Of a DNA stretch of 64,000 nucleotides, positions 35,476 through 45,071 are shown piece after piece. The first letter of the stretch is position 1, and each line of letters starts with the position of its first letter. The position numbers and the translations under genes were made by a program. The notes under the pieces were generated by a model. The model had not been told where the DNA came from, searched no databases, and saw nothing but the letters and a program-made list of their open reading frames with translations. Origin of the DNA: Mucilaginibacter cryoferens (GTDB lineage: Bacteria > Bacteroidota > Bacteroidia > Sphingobacteriales > Sphingobacteriaceae); contig NZ_JACHCR010000020.1 of NCBI RefSeq assembly GCF_014205845.1, positions 62,001 to 126,000 on the forward strand. Reading direction: 5' to 3'.

Positions 35476-38400
35476 TTAAAACCCAGCCTGTATCCCAATA
35501 TTTATCACCCTTTGGTTAATATAGGCATCGCCTGCGGTATTGGTAGCCACTTCCGGATCTTGCTGGTATTTTTTAAAGTTATCCCAGGTAAACAGGTTGT
35601 AGGCGCTTAAGTAAATACGCGCGTTATTGATTTTGAAGGGCAGCATTTTAGATGGAAGCTGGTAACCTACATCAATTGTTTTTAGGCGAATGTAGTAGGC
35701 GTTGATGAGCCAGTAATCAGAAAAATAGGATGTTGGACTATTAACTGATGTTGGATTCATGGTTAACCTCGGAAAGTTGGCTGTAGCTGCTGTGGCCGGT
35801 GTCCAGCGCTCTTCATGGATGGGCTGAAACTGGCTTTGGAATGGCTCGATACCGGTACCTAACACCGCGAAGCTGTAATTAAACGACCCCGCAAACAGCA
35901 CGCTGATGCTGAAACCTTTGTAAGCCGCCTGTAACGATAAGCCCAGTGATGTGTTTGGCAAATTAGGATTGCCTATGGCTCGTTTATCAAACACGTTGAT
36001 AACACCGTCACCATTCAGATCCTGGTAGCGCAGATCGCCGGGCTGCAGGGGTAGGCCGTTATCTGGTACAGCTATAGGGTTGCCTGCATTAGAGCCGCCA
36101 TGCGCTGCCTTATAAGCGGTAATGGCTGCAATATCATTAGCCGTATAATAACCTAGGTAATGGTAGCCAAACTGCTGCCCTATAGGCTTGCCTGTTGAAG
36201 CCAGCCATGGGTAAGCAGGCGCTGCCTCATCCTGAAAAAGGATCTTGTTTTTGGCATAAGAAAATACCAGACCTACGTTGTATTGTACCTTACCAAGGGT
36301 ACTATGGTAAGATACCTGACCATCAAATCCCTGGTTACGGGTTTTACCAATGTTTACAGCCGGCAAAGCCACACCAATTATTTCAGGCACGCTACCGGGT
36401 ACAATAAGCTGGTCGTAACGTATATCGTGGAAAAAGTCGATAGTGGCCGATACTTTGTCGTTAAACAAGTTCATATCCAAACCCAGATCTATTTTCTTAG
36501 CCCTTTCCCAAACCACATTTGCATTGCTCAGCGCATCCTCATAAATGGTTCCGTAACCTTGTGGAGTTTCGCCAAAAGTGTAGCCCCCACCCTGCTTGTA
36601 AACCTGGTTGTATACATAGCGGTTACCCGGTGCAGCATCAGAACCTACAAGGCCGTAACTTCCCCTTATCTTAAACAGGCTAAACACCGGGAACTTATCG
36701 GTAAAGTATTTTTCCTTAACCAGGTTATAACCCACGCTTATAGCCGGGAAGTAACCAAAGCGATGATTGGCTGCAAACCTATCGGTACCATTGTAGGCTA
36801 TGTTAAATTCCAGCAGGTATTTCTGCTGGTAGTCATAACCCAGTTTACCCGATACGCCCTGAAATTTTTGCGGAACGGCCACCAGCGAAGCATCTAAAAG
36901 CGCCTGGGCATTATAAGTTTGCGATGTTTGGTTAAACAACAACAAGGCGGTTACGTGGTGCGAGTTGCTAAAATTATGATCGTAATTGGCAAAAAGCTGA
37001 ACATCGTAGTTATTGGAGTTCATATCGGTATTACCCGTTAACACGTAGGGTTGGTACACATAAGTGCCGCCCGGCCGTAAAGTATATTGGCTGGTGGTAG
37101 CATCGTAATGATAGGCCGGGATACCGCCGCCATTAAAGGTTTGCTTGGTAAACTGCTCGATGCTAGAATATGCCACTCTTCCGGTTAAACTCAGGCCATC
37201 GGTTATGGCATCCAGCTTTTGGGTAGCGCCAAATAAAAAGTTAAAATCGGTACGGCGCGAGTGCTGATAGCCGCCTGTTGCCAGCCTTGCATTCAGCGTT
37301 GGCAAATGATCTGGGTTAAAAGGCGAGTAAGCGTAAGAGTACGAGCCATTGGGGTTGATGTAGGGTGCGGTAAAGGGTGTTTCTTTTGTAAAATTATAGA
37401 TCTCGCCTACTGCGTTCTGGTTATATGGCTGATTAAGATCCGAGAAACGGGTGGTTACATCTAAACGCAGATCCAATGTTTTATTAGCCTTCAGATCAAG
37501 GTTGGAGCGAAAATTGTACCTGTTGAAATAGTAATTGGTGTTCACCAAACTTTGCGGATCGGCAAAATCGCGTACCAAACCATTTTGTTTCAGGATACCG
37601 CCTGTAATAAGATATTTAATAGTGTTGTTACCGCCAGAAATATCCATGTTGGTATTGGCCTGATAGGTGTTTTTCTTGAAAATCTTATCGTACCAATCTA
37701 CATTTGGGTGCCCGTAAGGATCATCCCCGCTTTTAAAATGGTTCAAATCCTGCTGGCTAAATGTGGTGGGGATACCATCGTTAGTTTCTGCCTCGTTTAT
37801 TAACACGGCCGAATTATAAGAATCAAGGAAAGTAGGTGTTTTGGTAGGTGCCTGTAAACCGGTTTCTACCCTTAAGTTAACTTTTGGCGCGCCAATTTTA
37901 CCACGGCGGGTTGTTACTACCAATACACCATTGGCTCCCTTAATACCGTAAATAGCTGTGGTTGATGCATCTTTTAATATCGAGATACTTTCAATCTCGT
38001 TAACGTTTATCTGTTGTAACTGATCGTAGCTGTACTGAATATCATCAACAATAATAAGCGGCTGATTACCGGCCGGGTTTAAAGAACTTACCCCACGAAT
38101 GTAAAAATCAGATGCATCCTTACCCGGCTGCCCAGATGACTGCTGCGAGAAAAAGCCCGGCAATTTTCCGGTAAGCGCGTTTTGCACGTTGGCGGTTGGC
38201 ACGGTGCGGATATCGGCCGCAGAGATAGAACTTACCGCGCCGGTATTGGTAGGTCTCGATCTTTTGCCATAGCCCACCACGGCAACTTCATCCAAACCAT
38301 TGCTGTTGGTTTGTAAAATGACATCGGCCGTATTACCTTCTTTAAACACATACGTTTGCGGTATGTAGCCTATAAACTTAATAATGATGGCGTTTGATTG

Positions 38401-38598
38401 CCCTTTGAGGACAAGTGTAAACTTGCCGTTTCCGTTGGTAACTACGCCATTGCCCGGTAACCCTTGTTCAACCACTGATGCACCCGGCAACGCACCGGTA
38501 AGGTCGCGCACGGTACCGGTTACGGTTTTGTTTTGTGCAAATACCACCACCGGAAGCATGGCTATTATTATTTGAAAGAAAAGTATGAATTTTCTCAT
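35476..38598 (-). CDS. SusC/RagA TonB-linked outer-membrane protein (1)
   Basis: A 1040-residue transporter. Signal peptide to about residue 22; regulatory-like domain at about 25-105 (TVTGTVRDLTGALPGASVVE); plug at about 115-230 (DEVAVVGYGKRSR; NPLIIVDDIQY-like; EIESISILKDASTTAIYGIKGANGVLVVTTRRG); barrel to the C-terminal aromatic (INIGIQAGF). It imports glycans with a SusD lid. Directly upstream is the SusD gene at 38633-40345, and before it another SusC; so it is the third gene of an atypical C-D-C row. It has no SusD after it, and might share the upstream one. Same strand and short spacing (34 bases) support one operon. Start ATG 38598 fits the signal peptide. Confidence 0.95.
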   Translation of the reverse strand: MRKFILFFQIIIAMLPVVVFAQNKTVTGTVRDLTGALPGASVVEQGLPGNGVVTNGNGKFTLVLKGQSNAIIIKFIGYIPQTYVFKEGNTADVILQTNSNGLDEVAVVGYGKRSRPTNTGAVSSISAADIRTVPTANVQNALTGKLPGFFSQQSSGQPGKDASDFYIRGVSSLNPAGNQPLIIVDDIQYSYDQLQQINVNEIESISILKDASTTAIYGIKGANGVLVVTTRRGKIGAPKVNLRVETGLQAPTKTPTFLDSYNSAVLINEAETNDGIPTTFSQQDLNHFKSGDDPYGHPNVDWYDKIFKKNTYQANTNMDISGGNNTIKYLITGGILKQNGLVRDFADPQSLVNTNYYFNRYNFRSNLDLKANKTLDLRLDVTTRFSDLNQPYNQNAVGEIYNFTKETPFTAPYINPNGSYSYAYSPFNPDHLPTLNARLATGGYQHSRRTDFNFLFGATQKLDAITDGLSLTGRVAYSSIEQFTKQTFNGGGIPAYHYDATTSQYTLRPGGTYVYQPYVLTGNTDMNSNNYDVQLFANYDHNFSNSHHVTALLLFNQTSQTYNAQALLDASLVAVPQKFQGVSGKLGYDYQQKYLLEFNIAYNGTDRFAANHRFGYFPAISVGYNLVKEKYFTDKFPVFSLFKIRGSYGLVGSDAAPGNRYVYNQVYKQGGGYTFGETPQGYGTIYEDALSNANVVWERAKKIDLGLDMNLFNDKVSATIDFFHDIRYDQLIVPGSVPEIIGVALPAVNIGKTRNQGFDGQVSYHSTLGKVQYNVGLVFSYAKNKILFQDEAAPAYPWLASTGKPIGQQFGYHYLGYYTANDIAAITAYKAAHGGSNAGNPIAVPDNGLPLQPGDLRYQDLNGDGVINVFDKRAIGNPNLPNTSLGLSLQAAYKGFSISVLFAGSFNYSFAVLGTGIEPFQSQFQPIHEERWTPATAATANFPRLTMNPTSVNSPTSYFSDYWLINAYYIRLKTIDVGYQLPSKMLPFKINNARIYLSAYNLFTWDNFKKYQQDPEVATNTAGDAYINQRVINIGIQAGF

Positions 38599-38632
38599 AA
38601 CTGCTTAATTAATTGGTTAAATTGATTGAGGA

Positions 38633-40345
38633 CTACCATCCGGGGTTTTGTTTCATATTAGGGTTCTTTAACACTTCATCGTACGGGATAGGGTACAGGT
38701 ACATGTTTGGCTGGTTAAACTTAGTAGTGAGGGCGGCAACAATATTGTAGGTTAAGCCCGATCCTATTTTAGTTATAGACATGCCATTAAGCGGCTGGTT
38801 AAGTACTGTGTTGGCCGTTTTCCACCGGCGGATATCCCAGTAGCGGCTCTCTTCAAAAGCAAACTCTACACGGCGTTCGTTATGGACCACATCGCGCATA
38901 TCTGCCTGGCTCATGCCCGCTTTTAATCCATATAAGCCATCGCCACCGGCAGCAATGCCTGCCCTTTTACGAATGGCGATCATAGCATTATAAACATCGC
39001 TGGTAGCGCCATTAGCCTCATTCTCGGCTTCTGCATAACCCAGTATCACATCGGCGTAACGAATAACCAGCCAATCGGCATTATGCGACTGGAAGCTATT
39101 GGTATTCTCTTCGTTACCCATAAACTTGCGCATATAGTAGCCTGTTTTGGTTTGTTGCAGCGTGCCGTTGGGTTTGCTTTGGCCACCTTCAAAAAGTTGC
39201 AGATCGCTGTTAAGCCAGCGGGCCCCGTTAAAAAAAATGGTGTAGGTAAGGCGTGGGTCGCGATTGGTATACGGGTTATTAGCATCGTACCCCGATGCCG
39301 GATCGGTAATGGCCATGCCATTATTCATGGGGTAAGCATCAACCAGTTGCTGGCTGGGGCTTGTTTGCCCTTTGGCAGCCGCACCAGGGAAACCAATGGG
39401 TGCATTGGTCGATTCGATAATATTATCGGCCCCGGTTTGCCTGATGAGGATCATCTCGGAGTTATTTTGTACCAAAAAGATATCTTTAAAATTGGCCATC
39501 AACGCGTACGAGCCAAGGTTCATCACATCCTTAGCCGCCGCCGATGCCGCCTGCCAGCGTGTAACACTATTATCAGTATAACCGGTAAGCGGGTTGGCTG
39601 CGTCGATATTGCCGCCATTAAACAACGGGCTTGCCGCGTACAATAACGCCCTTGCTTTTAAAGCCAGCGCGGCGCCTTTGGTTACGCGATGCGCATCGGC
39701 ATTGGGGTTGGCCACCGGTGCGGTAAGCAGGGTGTCTTTAATGGCATCGCACTCGCTTACAATATATTTTATACAATCAGAAAACGAGTTACGGGGTAAC
39801 GCTACATTATCGCTTATGGTAAAAACCTTATTGCCCAACAGCGGCACGCCTCCATAGCGTTTTACCAGTTCAAAGTAAAACATCGCCCTTAAAAAACGGG
39901 CTTCGCTTTTCCATACGTATTTCATGGAGTAGCCGTTGTATTTGGCCATTACAGGCACCACATCAATATTGTTCACAAACTGGTTGGCGCTACGGATACC
40001 TGCGTAATAATAGGCCCAAAGATTTTCATCTGCTGGTATAGTATAAGAGTTATAGGCTGCTGTAGCCAATATGGTAACCGGGTTTGTTGGACCCGATGCC
40101 GACGACATGGCATCGTCAGAAGCGGCATCCAGATAATCGCCGCCTACACGGTTATGGCCGCTTTTTAGTACCGGGTAAATGCCATACAAAAACGCCTGCG
40201 CGTTGGTACCCAAAGAATCTTTAGGATCGAACACGTATTGAATACCCACCTTATCAACCGGAAATTGCTCATACTTTTTACAACCGGCCAATATTACCAA
40301 AGCTACTATGGCCGCTATGTGTATATTTTTAATTCTCTTCATCAT
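38633..40345 (-). CDS. SusD/RagB family lipoprotein (1)
   Basis: A 570-residue surface lipoprotein. Lipobox LAGC at about residue 20, then the TPR-like helical core. SusD signatures: NQFVNNIDVV, EARFLRAMFYFELVKRYGGVPLL, and ending with ERRVEFAFEESRYWDIRRW and YPIPYDEVLKNPNMKQNPGW. It binds glycan at the outer face and closes a SusC barrel. It starts 24 bases after the SusC gene at 40370-43465, its likely partner. The open frame runs upstream to a TTG at 40366, but ATG 40345 (or 40342) gives a normal lipoprotein signal. Confidence 0.94.
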   Translation of the reverse strand: MMKRIKNIHIAAIVALVILAGCKKYEQFPVDKVGIQYVFDPKDSLGTNAQAFLYGIYPVLKSGHNRVGGDYLDAASDDAMSSASGPTNPVTILATAAYNSYTIPADENLWAYYYAGIRSANQFVNNIDVVPVMAKYNGYSMKYVWKSEARFLRAMFYFELVKRYGGVPLLGNKVFTISDNVALPRNSFSDCIKYIVSECDAIKDTLLTAPVANPNADAHRVTKGAALALKARALLYAASPLFNGGNIDAANPLTGYTDNSVTRWQAASAAAKDVMNLGSYALMANFKDIFLVQNNSEMILIRQTGADNIIESTNAPIGFPGAAAKGQTSPSQQLVDAYPMNNGMAITDPASGYDANNPYTNRDPRLTYTIFFNGARWLNSDLQLFEGGQSKPNGTLQQTKTGYYMRKFMGNEENTNSFQSHNADWLVIRYADVILGYAEAENEANGATSDVYNAMIAIRKRAGIAAGGDGLYGLKAGMSQADMRDVVHNERRVEFAFEESRYWDIRRWKTANTVLNQPLNGMSITKIGSGLTYNIVAALTTKFNQPNMYLYPIPYDEVLKNPNMKQNPGW

Positions 40346-40369
40346 CTTATTTTTAATGTTGGCCAATAG

Positions 40370-43300
40370 TTAAAGCTTAATGTTTATACCTGCATTAAAT
40401 ACGCGCTGTATGGGGTATGCCAAACCATATACCTCGGGGTCAACCCCTTTGTAGCCGTAAAACGTCCAAAGATTTTCGCCATTGGCAAATACCCTGAGGC
40501 CCGATAAACGCAGCTTATGCGCCCACTCATAAGGCAGGCTGTAGCCCACTTCGGCGTTTTTAAGCCTCATATAATTTGCCGACCGGATGTAAAGTGTAGA
40601 AACAACGCCATTATTAATATTGCCTAATGAAAGGCGCGGTAAGGTGGCTATATCGGCAGTTTCGGGTGTCCATCGGCCGGTTAAGGCATCGTAACCCTGG
40701 CCGGCGTAGTTGTTACCATACGGCCCAATACCCGCAAAGCCATTAACCAAATTACTGTTGTAAATAATCTGGTGATTGGCCACGCCCTGCATCAACACAC
40801 TTACACTAAAGCCCTTGTAATTAACCCCGAATGAAAAGCCATAATACACCAGCGGTTTGGTATTGCCTATAGGCGATTGATCGAACTGGTTAATGATACC
40901 ATCGCCGTTAAGATCTTTATACTTTACATCGCCGGCTTGCGGGGTATAGCCAACTGTTGTAGCGCTGCTGGCGGCATCCTGGGCATTTTTAAAAAAGCCC
41001 AAAGCGGTGTAACCAAAAATAACATCGTTTGGTAAACCGGTACGTTTTAGCCAGGGATAAGGCGTTGGTTCCTCATCGCTAAATACATTGATGGAGCTTT
41101 GGCGCGATGCATTACCGGTAATAAAGTAATTTAAATTACCCACATGATCCTGGTAGGTTAAGGTAAGTTCGGTACCCTTGTAAAGCTTTATACCAATGTT
41201 TTCGTACGGGTAACTGGTACCCAATAAGGCAATACTGTTACCGCGTACCTGCAGCAGGTTGTAATACCTGTCGTGATAATAATCGGCCGTTATTTTAAAG
41301 TGATCTTTAAACAAGGCTATATCGGCACCAATATCCAGTTTTTTGGCATCTTCCCAACGGATGTAAGGATTTGCCAGCGTATTTTCGTTATAGCTTTGTA
41401 TTACGCTGCGGGCAGTACCCAGAGTATAGGGGTAGCCGTTTGATGCGCTGTAGGTTTGTAAAAAGTTGTAATAGCCAAAATTATCAACGTTGGCATTGCC
41501 GGTTTTACCGTAGGTGGCACGCCATTTCCACGAGCTTATCCAACTGATGTTATCTTTAATAAAATGCTCCTGCCCCATTTGCCAGCCTAAACCAACGGCG
41601 TAAAATAAACCATATTGGTTGCCCGGCGGATACCTGTTATAACCGCTGCTGTTGGCCGATGCCTCAATAAAATATTTACTATCGTAGTTATAACCAAACT
41701 TAATAGCCCGGTTGGTAGTTACGCCCGACAGATCGTAGTTTAATACCGTCGACCGGGTATCATATAACAACATGCCGCTTACGTTACTTTTGCCAAATTG
41801 CCTGTCGTAATTAACAGCCGCCTGGGCAAAAGAGTAACGGGCGCTTGATACCGTAGCAAAACCGTTTGACTGCGATACCGGTGTGCCTATAGCCGAGTAG
41901 GTGCTATCCCTGTTAAACAGGTAGGCATTGTTCTGCAAGGCTCTGTACACCAGCCCCTGCGACTCAAAGGCCAGGTTACCTTTTAGCTTTACCGATAAGC
42001 CCTTAGTTACGCCGCTCAGATCATAATTGAGATCGAGGTTGGCCATTACATCGTTACTGTTGGTGCGCTGGTATCCAGAAAATTCTGACTGCGACAACAG
42101 GTTGTTGGTAAAAAGTGTTGTACCGCCAAATGATCCGTTAGGGTTATAAACCGGGTAGGCATTGTTCGGCGTATTGTATAATGTGTTTAAAATACCCGCG
42201 TAGCCGGTACCCGGCTGCGTTGCCTGCTGAATGCGGCCAAACATTTGCAGATCAACCGTAAACTTTTTAGTAACGTTTATGCTCAGGTCCGAATTGATGA
42301 TATAGCGGTTCAGATCGTTATTGGTGTTATAGGTAGCATCGGGCGATGTTTTAAACATGCCCTGCTGATCAAGGTAGCTTAACGAAACGCTATACTGTGC
42401 CACATCGCTGCCGCCATTTACATTCAGTTTGTAGCTGCGTAGCGGCGAGTTGTTGCGCAAGAGGGTTTTAAACCAGTTTACATCCGGATGGTAAACCGGA
42501 TCGGTATGGTTGCGGTAGGCGTTAAAATCGTTACTGGTATAAATGGCTGGTTTGCCATCGTTTTGCAGCGCTTCGTTATATAAATAGGCGTATTGGTAGG
42601 CAGATAACGGTGTAGGCAGATCTAATGGATGCTGTGAACCAACTTCTGCAGTAAACGAGATTCGGGGCGCGCCGGCCTGGCCGTGTTTGGTAGTTATAAG
42701 TAATACACCGCGAGAGCTGTTGATGCCCAGCATTATGTTTGATAAGGCATCTTTTAAAACCGATACCGATTCGATACTTTCGGGATCGATAGAGGAGATC
42801 TCGCGCTGCACACCGTCGATAATAGTAATAGGGGCTTGTCCGCGCAGCGATAAACCTATCTCGGTATTATCATTTGCCGAGTAATTGTTGTGCTGCACCA
42901 CGTTACCAACAAAATCGGCAACGGTTTGCGAACTTGTTTGCGGGCTGGCAAAGCCGCTGTATTGCTGCGTGTACAAACCCGGTAACTGGCCCGGCAAGGC
43001 ATAAGTATACAATGATGCCGGTGTGGTAGTAAGCTGATTGGTATAAATAGTTGCCACGGCACCCAAATTGGCCGAAGCCTTTTTGGTACCATAAAGCACA
43101 TTTATTTTATCTGGCGATTGCAGGTAGGTATCCAGCAATCTAACGGTTACAATACCCTTATTTTTGATGGTTACCTGGCGGGTATTATAATTGGCCAGCG
43201 TAAATACCAGTTGATCGCTGATGGCCGCGTTGATCTCGAAATGGCCATCCCTGTCGGTAACTGAGGCTTCGGCTTTTCCTTTTACCATCACCTTTACCCC

Positions 43301-43465
43301 TTTTAAAGGGTTGGCATACTCATCAAGTACAATTCCGCTTACCCAATCAGCATGGGTACTACCCCTGCCTGTGGTATCCTGCATAGCTGCATACCCGGTT
43401 TTTACCAGCATAAGCATCAATATCACGAAACCTGTAAAGCATTTCTTTAAGTAGCAATAAACCAT
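40370..43465 (-). CDS. SusC/RagA TonB-linked outer-membrane protein (2)
   Basis: A 1031-residue protein with the SusC order: signal peptide to about residue 27, regulatory-like domain at about 40-115 (VSGIVLDEYANPLKGVKVMVKG), plug (about 120-280, with TIIDGVQREISSIDPESIESVSVLKDALSNIMLGINSSRGVLLITTKHG) and a barrel ending FNAGINIKL. It partners the SusD that follows it. The reading frame is open to 43534, but ATG 43465 is right: a signal peptide starts there, and a LacI-type operator lies at 43496-43511, inside the false extension. This gene thus has its own control, besides any read-through from the DUF4961 gene. Confidence 0.94.
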   Translation of the reverse strand: MVYCYLKKCFTGFVILMLMLVKTGYAAMQDTTGRGSTHADWVSGIVLDEYANPLKGVKVMVKGKAEASVTDRDGHFEINAAISDQLVFTLANYNTRQVTIKNKGIVTVRLLDTYLQSPDKINVLYGTKKASANLGAVATIYTNQLTTTPASLYTYALPGQLPGLYTQQYSGFASPQTSSQTVADFVGNVVQHNNYSANDNTEIGLSLRGQAPITIIDGVQREISSIDPESIESVSVLKDALSNIMLGINSSRGVLLITTKHGQAGAPRISFTAEVGSQHPLDLPTPLSAYQYAYLYNEALQNDGKPAIYTSNDFNAYRNHTDPVYHPDVNWFKTLLRNNSPLRSYKLNVNGGSDVAQYSVSLSYLDQQGMFKTSPDATYNTNNDLNRYIINSDLSINVTKKFTVDLQMFGRIQQATQPGTGYAGILNTLYNTPNNAYPVYNPNGSFGGTTLFTNNLLSQSEFSGYQRTNSNDVMANLDLNYDLSGVTKGLSVKLKGNLAFESQGLVYRALQNNAYLFNRDSTYSAIGTPVSQSNGFATVSSARYSFAQAAVNYDRQFGKSNVSGMLLYDTRSTVLNYDLSGVTTNRAIKFGYNYDSKYFIEASANSSGYNRYPPGNQYGLFYAVGLGWQMGQEHFIKDNISWISSWKWRATYGKTGNANVDNFGYYNFLQTYSASNGYPYTLGTARSVIQSYNENTLANPYIRWEDAKKLDIGADIALFKDHFKITADYYHDRYYNLLQVRGNSIALLGTSYPYENIGIKLYKGTELTLTYQDHVGNLNYFITGNASRQSSINVFSDEEPTPYPWLKRTGLPNDVIFGYTALGFFKNAQDAASSATTVGYTPQAGDVKYKDLNGDGIINQFDQSPIGNTKPLVYYGFSFGVNYKGFSVSVLMQGVANHQIIYNSNLVNGFAGIGPYGNNYAGQGYDALTGRWTPETADIATLPRLSLGNINNGVVSTLYIRSANYMRLKNAEVGYSLPYEWAHKLRLSGLRVFANGENLWTFYGYKGVDPEVYGLAYPIQRVFNAGINIKL

Positions 43466-43495
43466 AGTATAAGATTTAAATTGTTGGCAAAAATT

Positions 43496-43511
43496 AAAAT
43501 ATCGTTTTAGC
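43496..43511. promoter_or_regulatory. LacI-type operator before SusC (2)
   Basis: AAAATATCGTTTTAGC, centre CG at 43503-43504. The right half is well conserved and the left half weak. It is 38 bases from the start codon of the SusC gene, in a 110-base spacer. Confidence 0.55.
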
Positions 43512-43575
43512 AGATGCCCAAACCTGTATCTCATTTACAGGTGATATTACAGCATCGTGGTGTATTATTAATTGG

Positions 43576-44577
43576 TTACGAGCACTTAAACGTATAGGTA
43601 AAAGGCGCTAATGTATTGCCATAGCCTACCTTGGTGGCCCCCGTTTTATCGGTTATAAAATACTCCATCCTGCTAATGGTTTGCGTGCCCGTAGTACCAA
43701 AGAAAGACTTAGGCCACAACGTGATCTGGTATTTGCGACTATTGGGGCCCGTTTGCGTCATTCTTGTTTTATCTGTTTGCTCGCATACGCTTATGGTTTT
43801 ACCATCGCTGGTGTAGGCTGTGGCGCACAGATAAGTTTCTGTAGCATTATTAAGTTTGGTATCGGTAACCGTGCCATCAAAAGTGAGGGTGATAAAATCA
43901 TTATCCAACGATTTTGGCGGGTTAATGGTGGTTAATTGCGGGTTACAAAAATCAACCAGATCGCCGGTACCGCCGGTTAATTCAAAACAGGGGGTTATCA
44001 GCTCACTATAATACGTTCCGTTATTATCGCTGGTGAAGCCGTTACCTGTATCGGTAATTACATAGCCTAATTTTACCAGGGTGTTGTTACCATCGGCACC
44101 AACTTTTATTTTAATGTGCAGGTCGCCGCTTAAAGCATCGCCATTGCTGTGCGGATAGGCCTTATCTGATTGGTAGGCCACCCACTCCACATCATCAATA
44201 AGGTTGCCGCCATTCTGAAAAGTTTTTTTCATATAGGCAGGCCAGGTTAAACCACCGCCGTTTTTAGCAACGGTACCATCGGGTACCAGGTTCATGGTGC
44301 CATTACCCAGTGGACTGGTGTAAGTAATGGTAGTATTTTGTGCCCCTTTCCAGCCTTTGGGTACCAGGAAACCAAATATGAGGTAATCGGGGCCGCCGTT
44401 ACCAAGGGTAGGAATATTGATATGAACCGTGATAGGCACCACCGAACCTACGGTGGCCGTTGCAGGCTGATCTACACCGGTTATAATTTCGCCGCAGCAA
44501 GCTAATACAATGGCCAGGGTTATAAAAGCGCAAAACTTCCACAAACCTTTACCCTTAATATGTAAATATGATCTCAT
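43576..44577 (-). CDS. DUF4961-like surface lipoprotein of the PUL
   Basis: A 333-residue secreted protein. Hydrophobic start with a possible lipidation cysteine near residue 27 (VLACCGEI). The N-terminal half has an Ig-like or Reg-like feel (TATVGSVVPITVHINIPTLG); the C-terminal half (from about 225) holds TLTFDGTVTDTKL and a conserved CSMRM-like cysteine region (YLCATAYTSDGK), giving a two-domain plan. The family match to DUF4961 comes from memory of such neighbours in PULs. It is between a DUF5004 gene and a SusC gene, so it probably binds glycan or supports the surface complex. Role not shown. Confidence 0.6.
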   Translation of the reverse strand: MRSYLHIKGKGLWKFCAFITLAIVLACCGEIITGVDQPATATVGSVVPITVHINIPTLGNGGPDYLIFGFLVPKGWKGAQNTTITYTSPLGNGTMNLVPDGTVAKNGGGLTWPAYMKKTFQNGGNLIDDVEWVAYQSDKAYPHSNGDALSGDLHIKIKVGADGNNTLVKLGYVITDTGNGFTSDNNGTYYSELITPCFELTGGTGDLVDFCNPQLTTINPPKSLDNDFITLTFDGTVTDTKLNNATETYLCATAYTSDGKTISVCEQTDKTRMTQTGPNSRKYQITLWPKSFFGTTGTQTISRMEYFITDKTGATKVGYGNTLAPFTYTFKCS

Positions 44578-44603
44578 AAAATCTGTTTGATGTTTGTTTG
44601 TGG

Positions 44604-45047
44604 TTAATTAACTTTTTGCAATACGTATAAATAACTGTTATTGGGGCAGCCCGGACTAAAAGTGATGCTTAGCTGCCGTTTGCCGTTTACTATGGGGTAG
44701 GTAAAAGGTGTAGAAACCGCTGCCGCCCCATTTGCGATAAAGGTTATTTTAAATGGATATTGCGGATCATCGAGCGAAAACTTGCCATCGTCGGCCACCA
44801 GGAAAGGCAGCTTGTTTACCATGGTGTAGCCCCCATCTTTAAAATTAATTCTGAATTGCGAAAAATCTATGATGCCGGTTAAATCGGTGCCGTTGCGGGT
44901 TGCCCTTACCACCTGCCAGCTGCCGCTGATATCTTTAACAGACTCATTAACCGGTAGCGCCCGCTCGGCCTTGCACGATGCTATAAGCACAACTATTACC
45001 GCCATCAGCAAAAAGCCGGCTTGTTGAATGATATAATTCTTTTTCAT
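44604..45047 (-). CDS. DUF5004-like lipoprotein
   Basis: A 147-residue lipoprotein. Lipobox IASC near residue 25, followed by a lipocalin-like small domain: DISGSWQVVRATRNGTDLTG and a final FSPGCPNNSYLYVLQKV. It fits the DUF5004 family by sequence pattern and by its place next to the DUF4961 gene. It is 24 bases after the SusD (2) gene, so it is in one operon with it. Surface position is likely (lysine after cysteine); its function is unknown. Confidence 0.65.
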   Translation of the reverse strand: MKKNYIIQQAGFLLMAVIVVLIASCKAERALPVNESVKDISGSWQVVRATRNGTDLTGIIDFSQFRINFKDGGYTMVNKLPFLVADDGKFSLDDPQYPFKITFIANGAAAVSTPFTYPIVNGKRQLSITFSPGCPNNSYLYVLQKVN

Positions 45048-45071
45048 TTGCTTTAATCTTGTTTATGATGA

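Noticed and set aside
36283..36897. 204-codon frame opposite to a SusC gene
   Set aside because: Shadow of the SusC barrel; no recognisable motif and no promoter.
39083..39646. 187-codon frame opposite to SusD (1)
   Set aside because: Antisense shadow; SusD is well supported on the other strand.
43466..43534. N-terminal extension of SusC (2)
   Set aside because: It precedes the signal peptide and covers a LacI-type operator.
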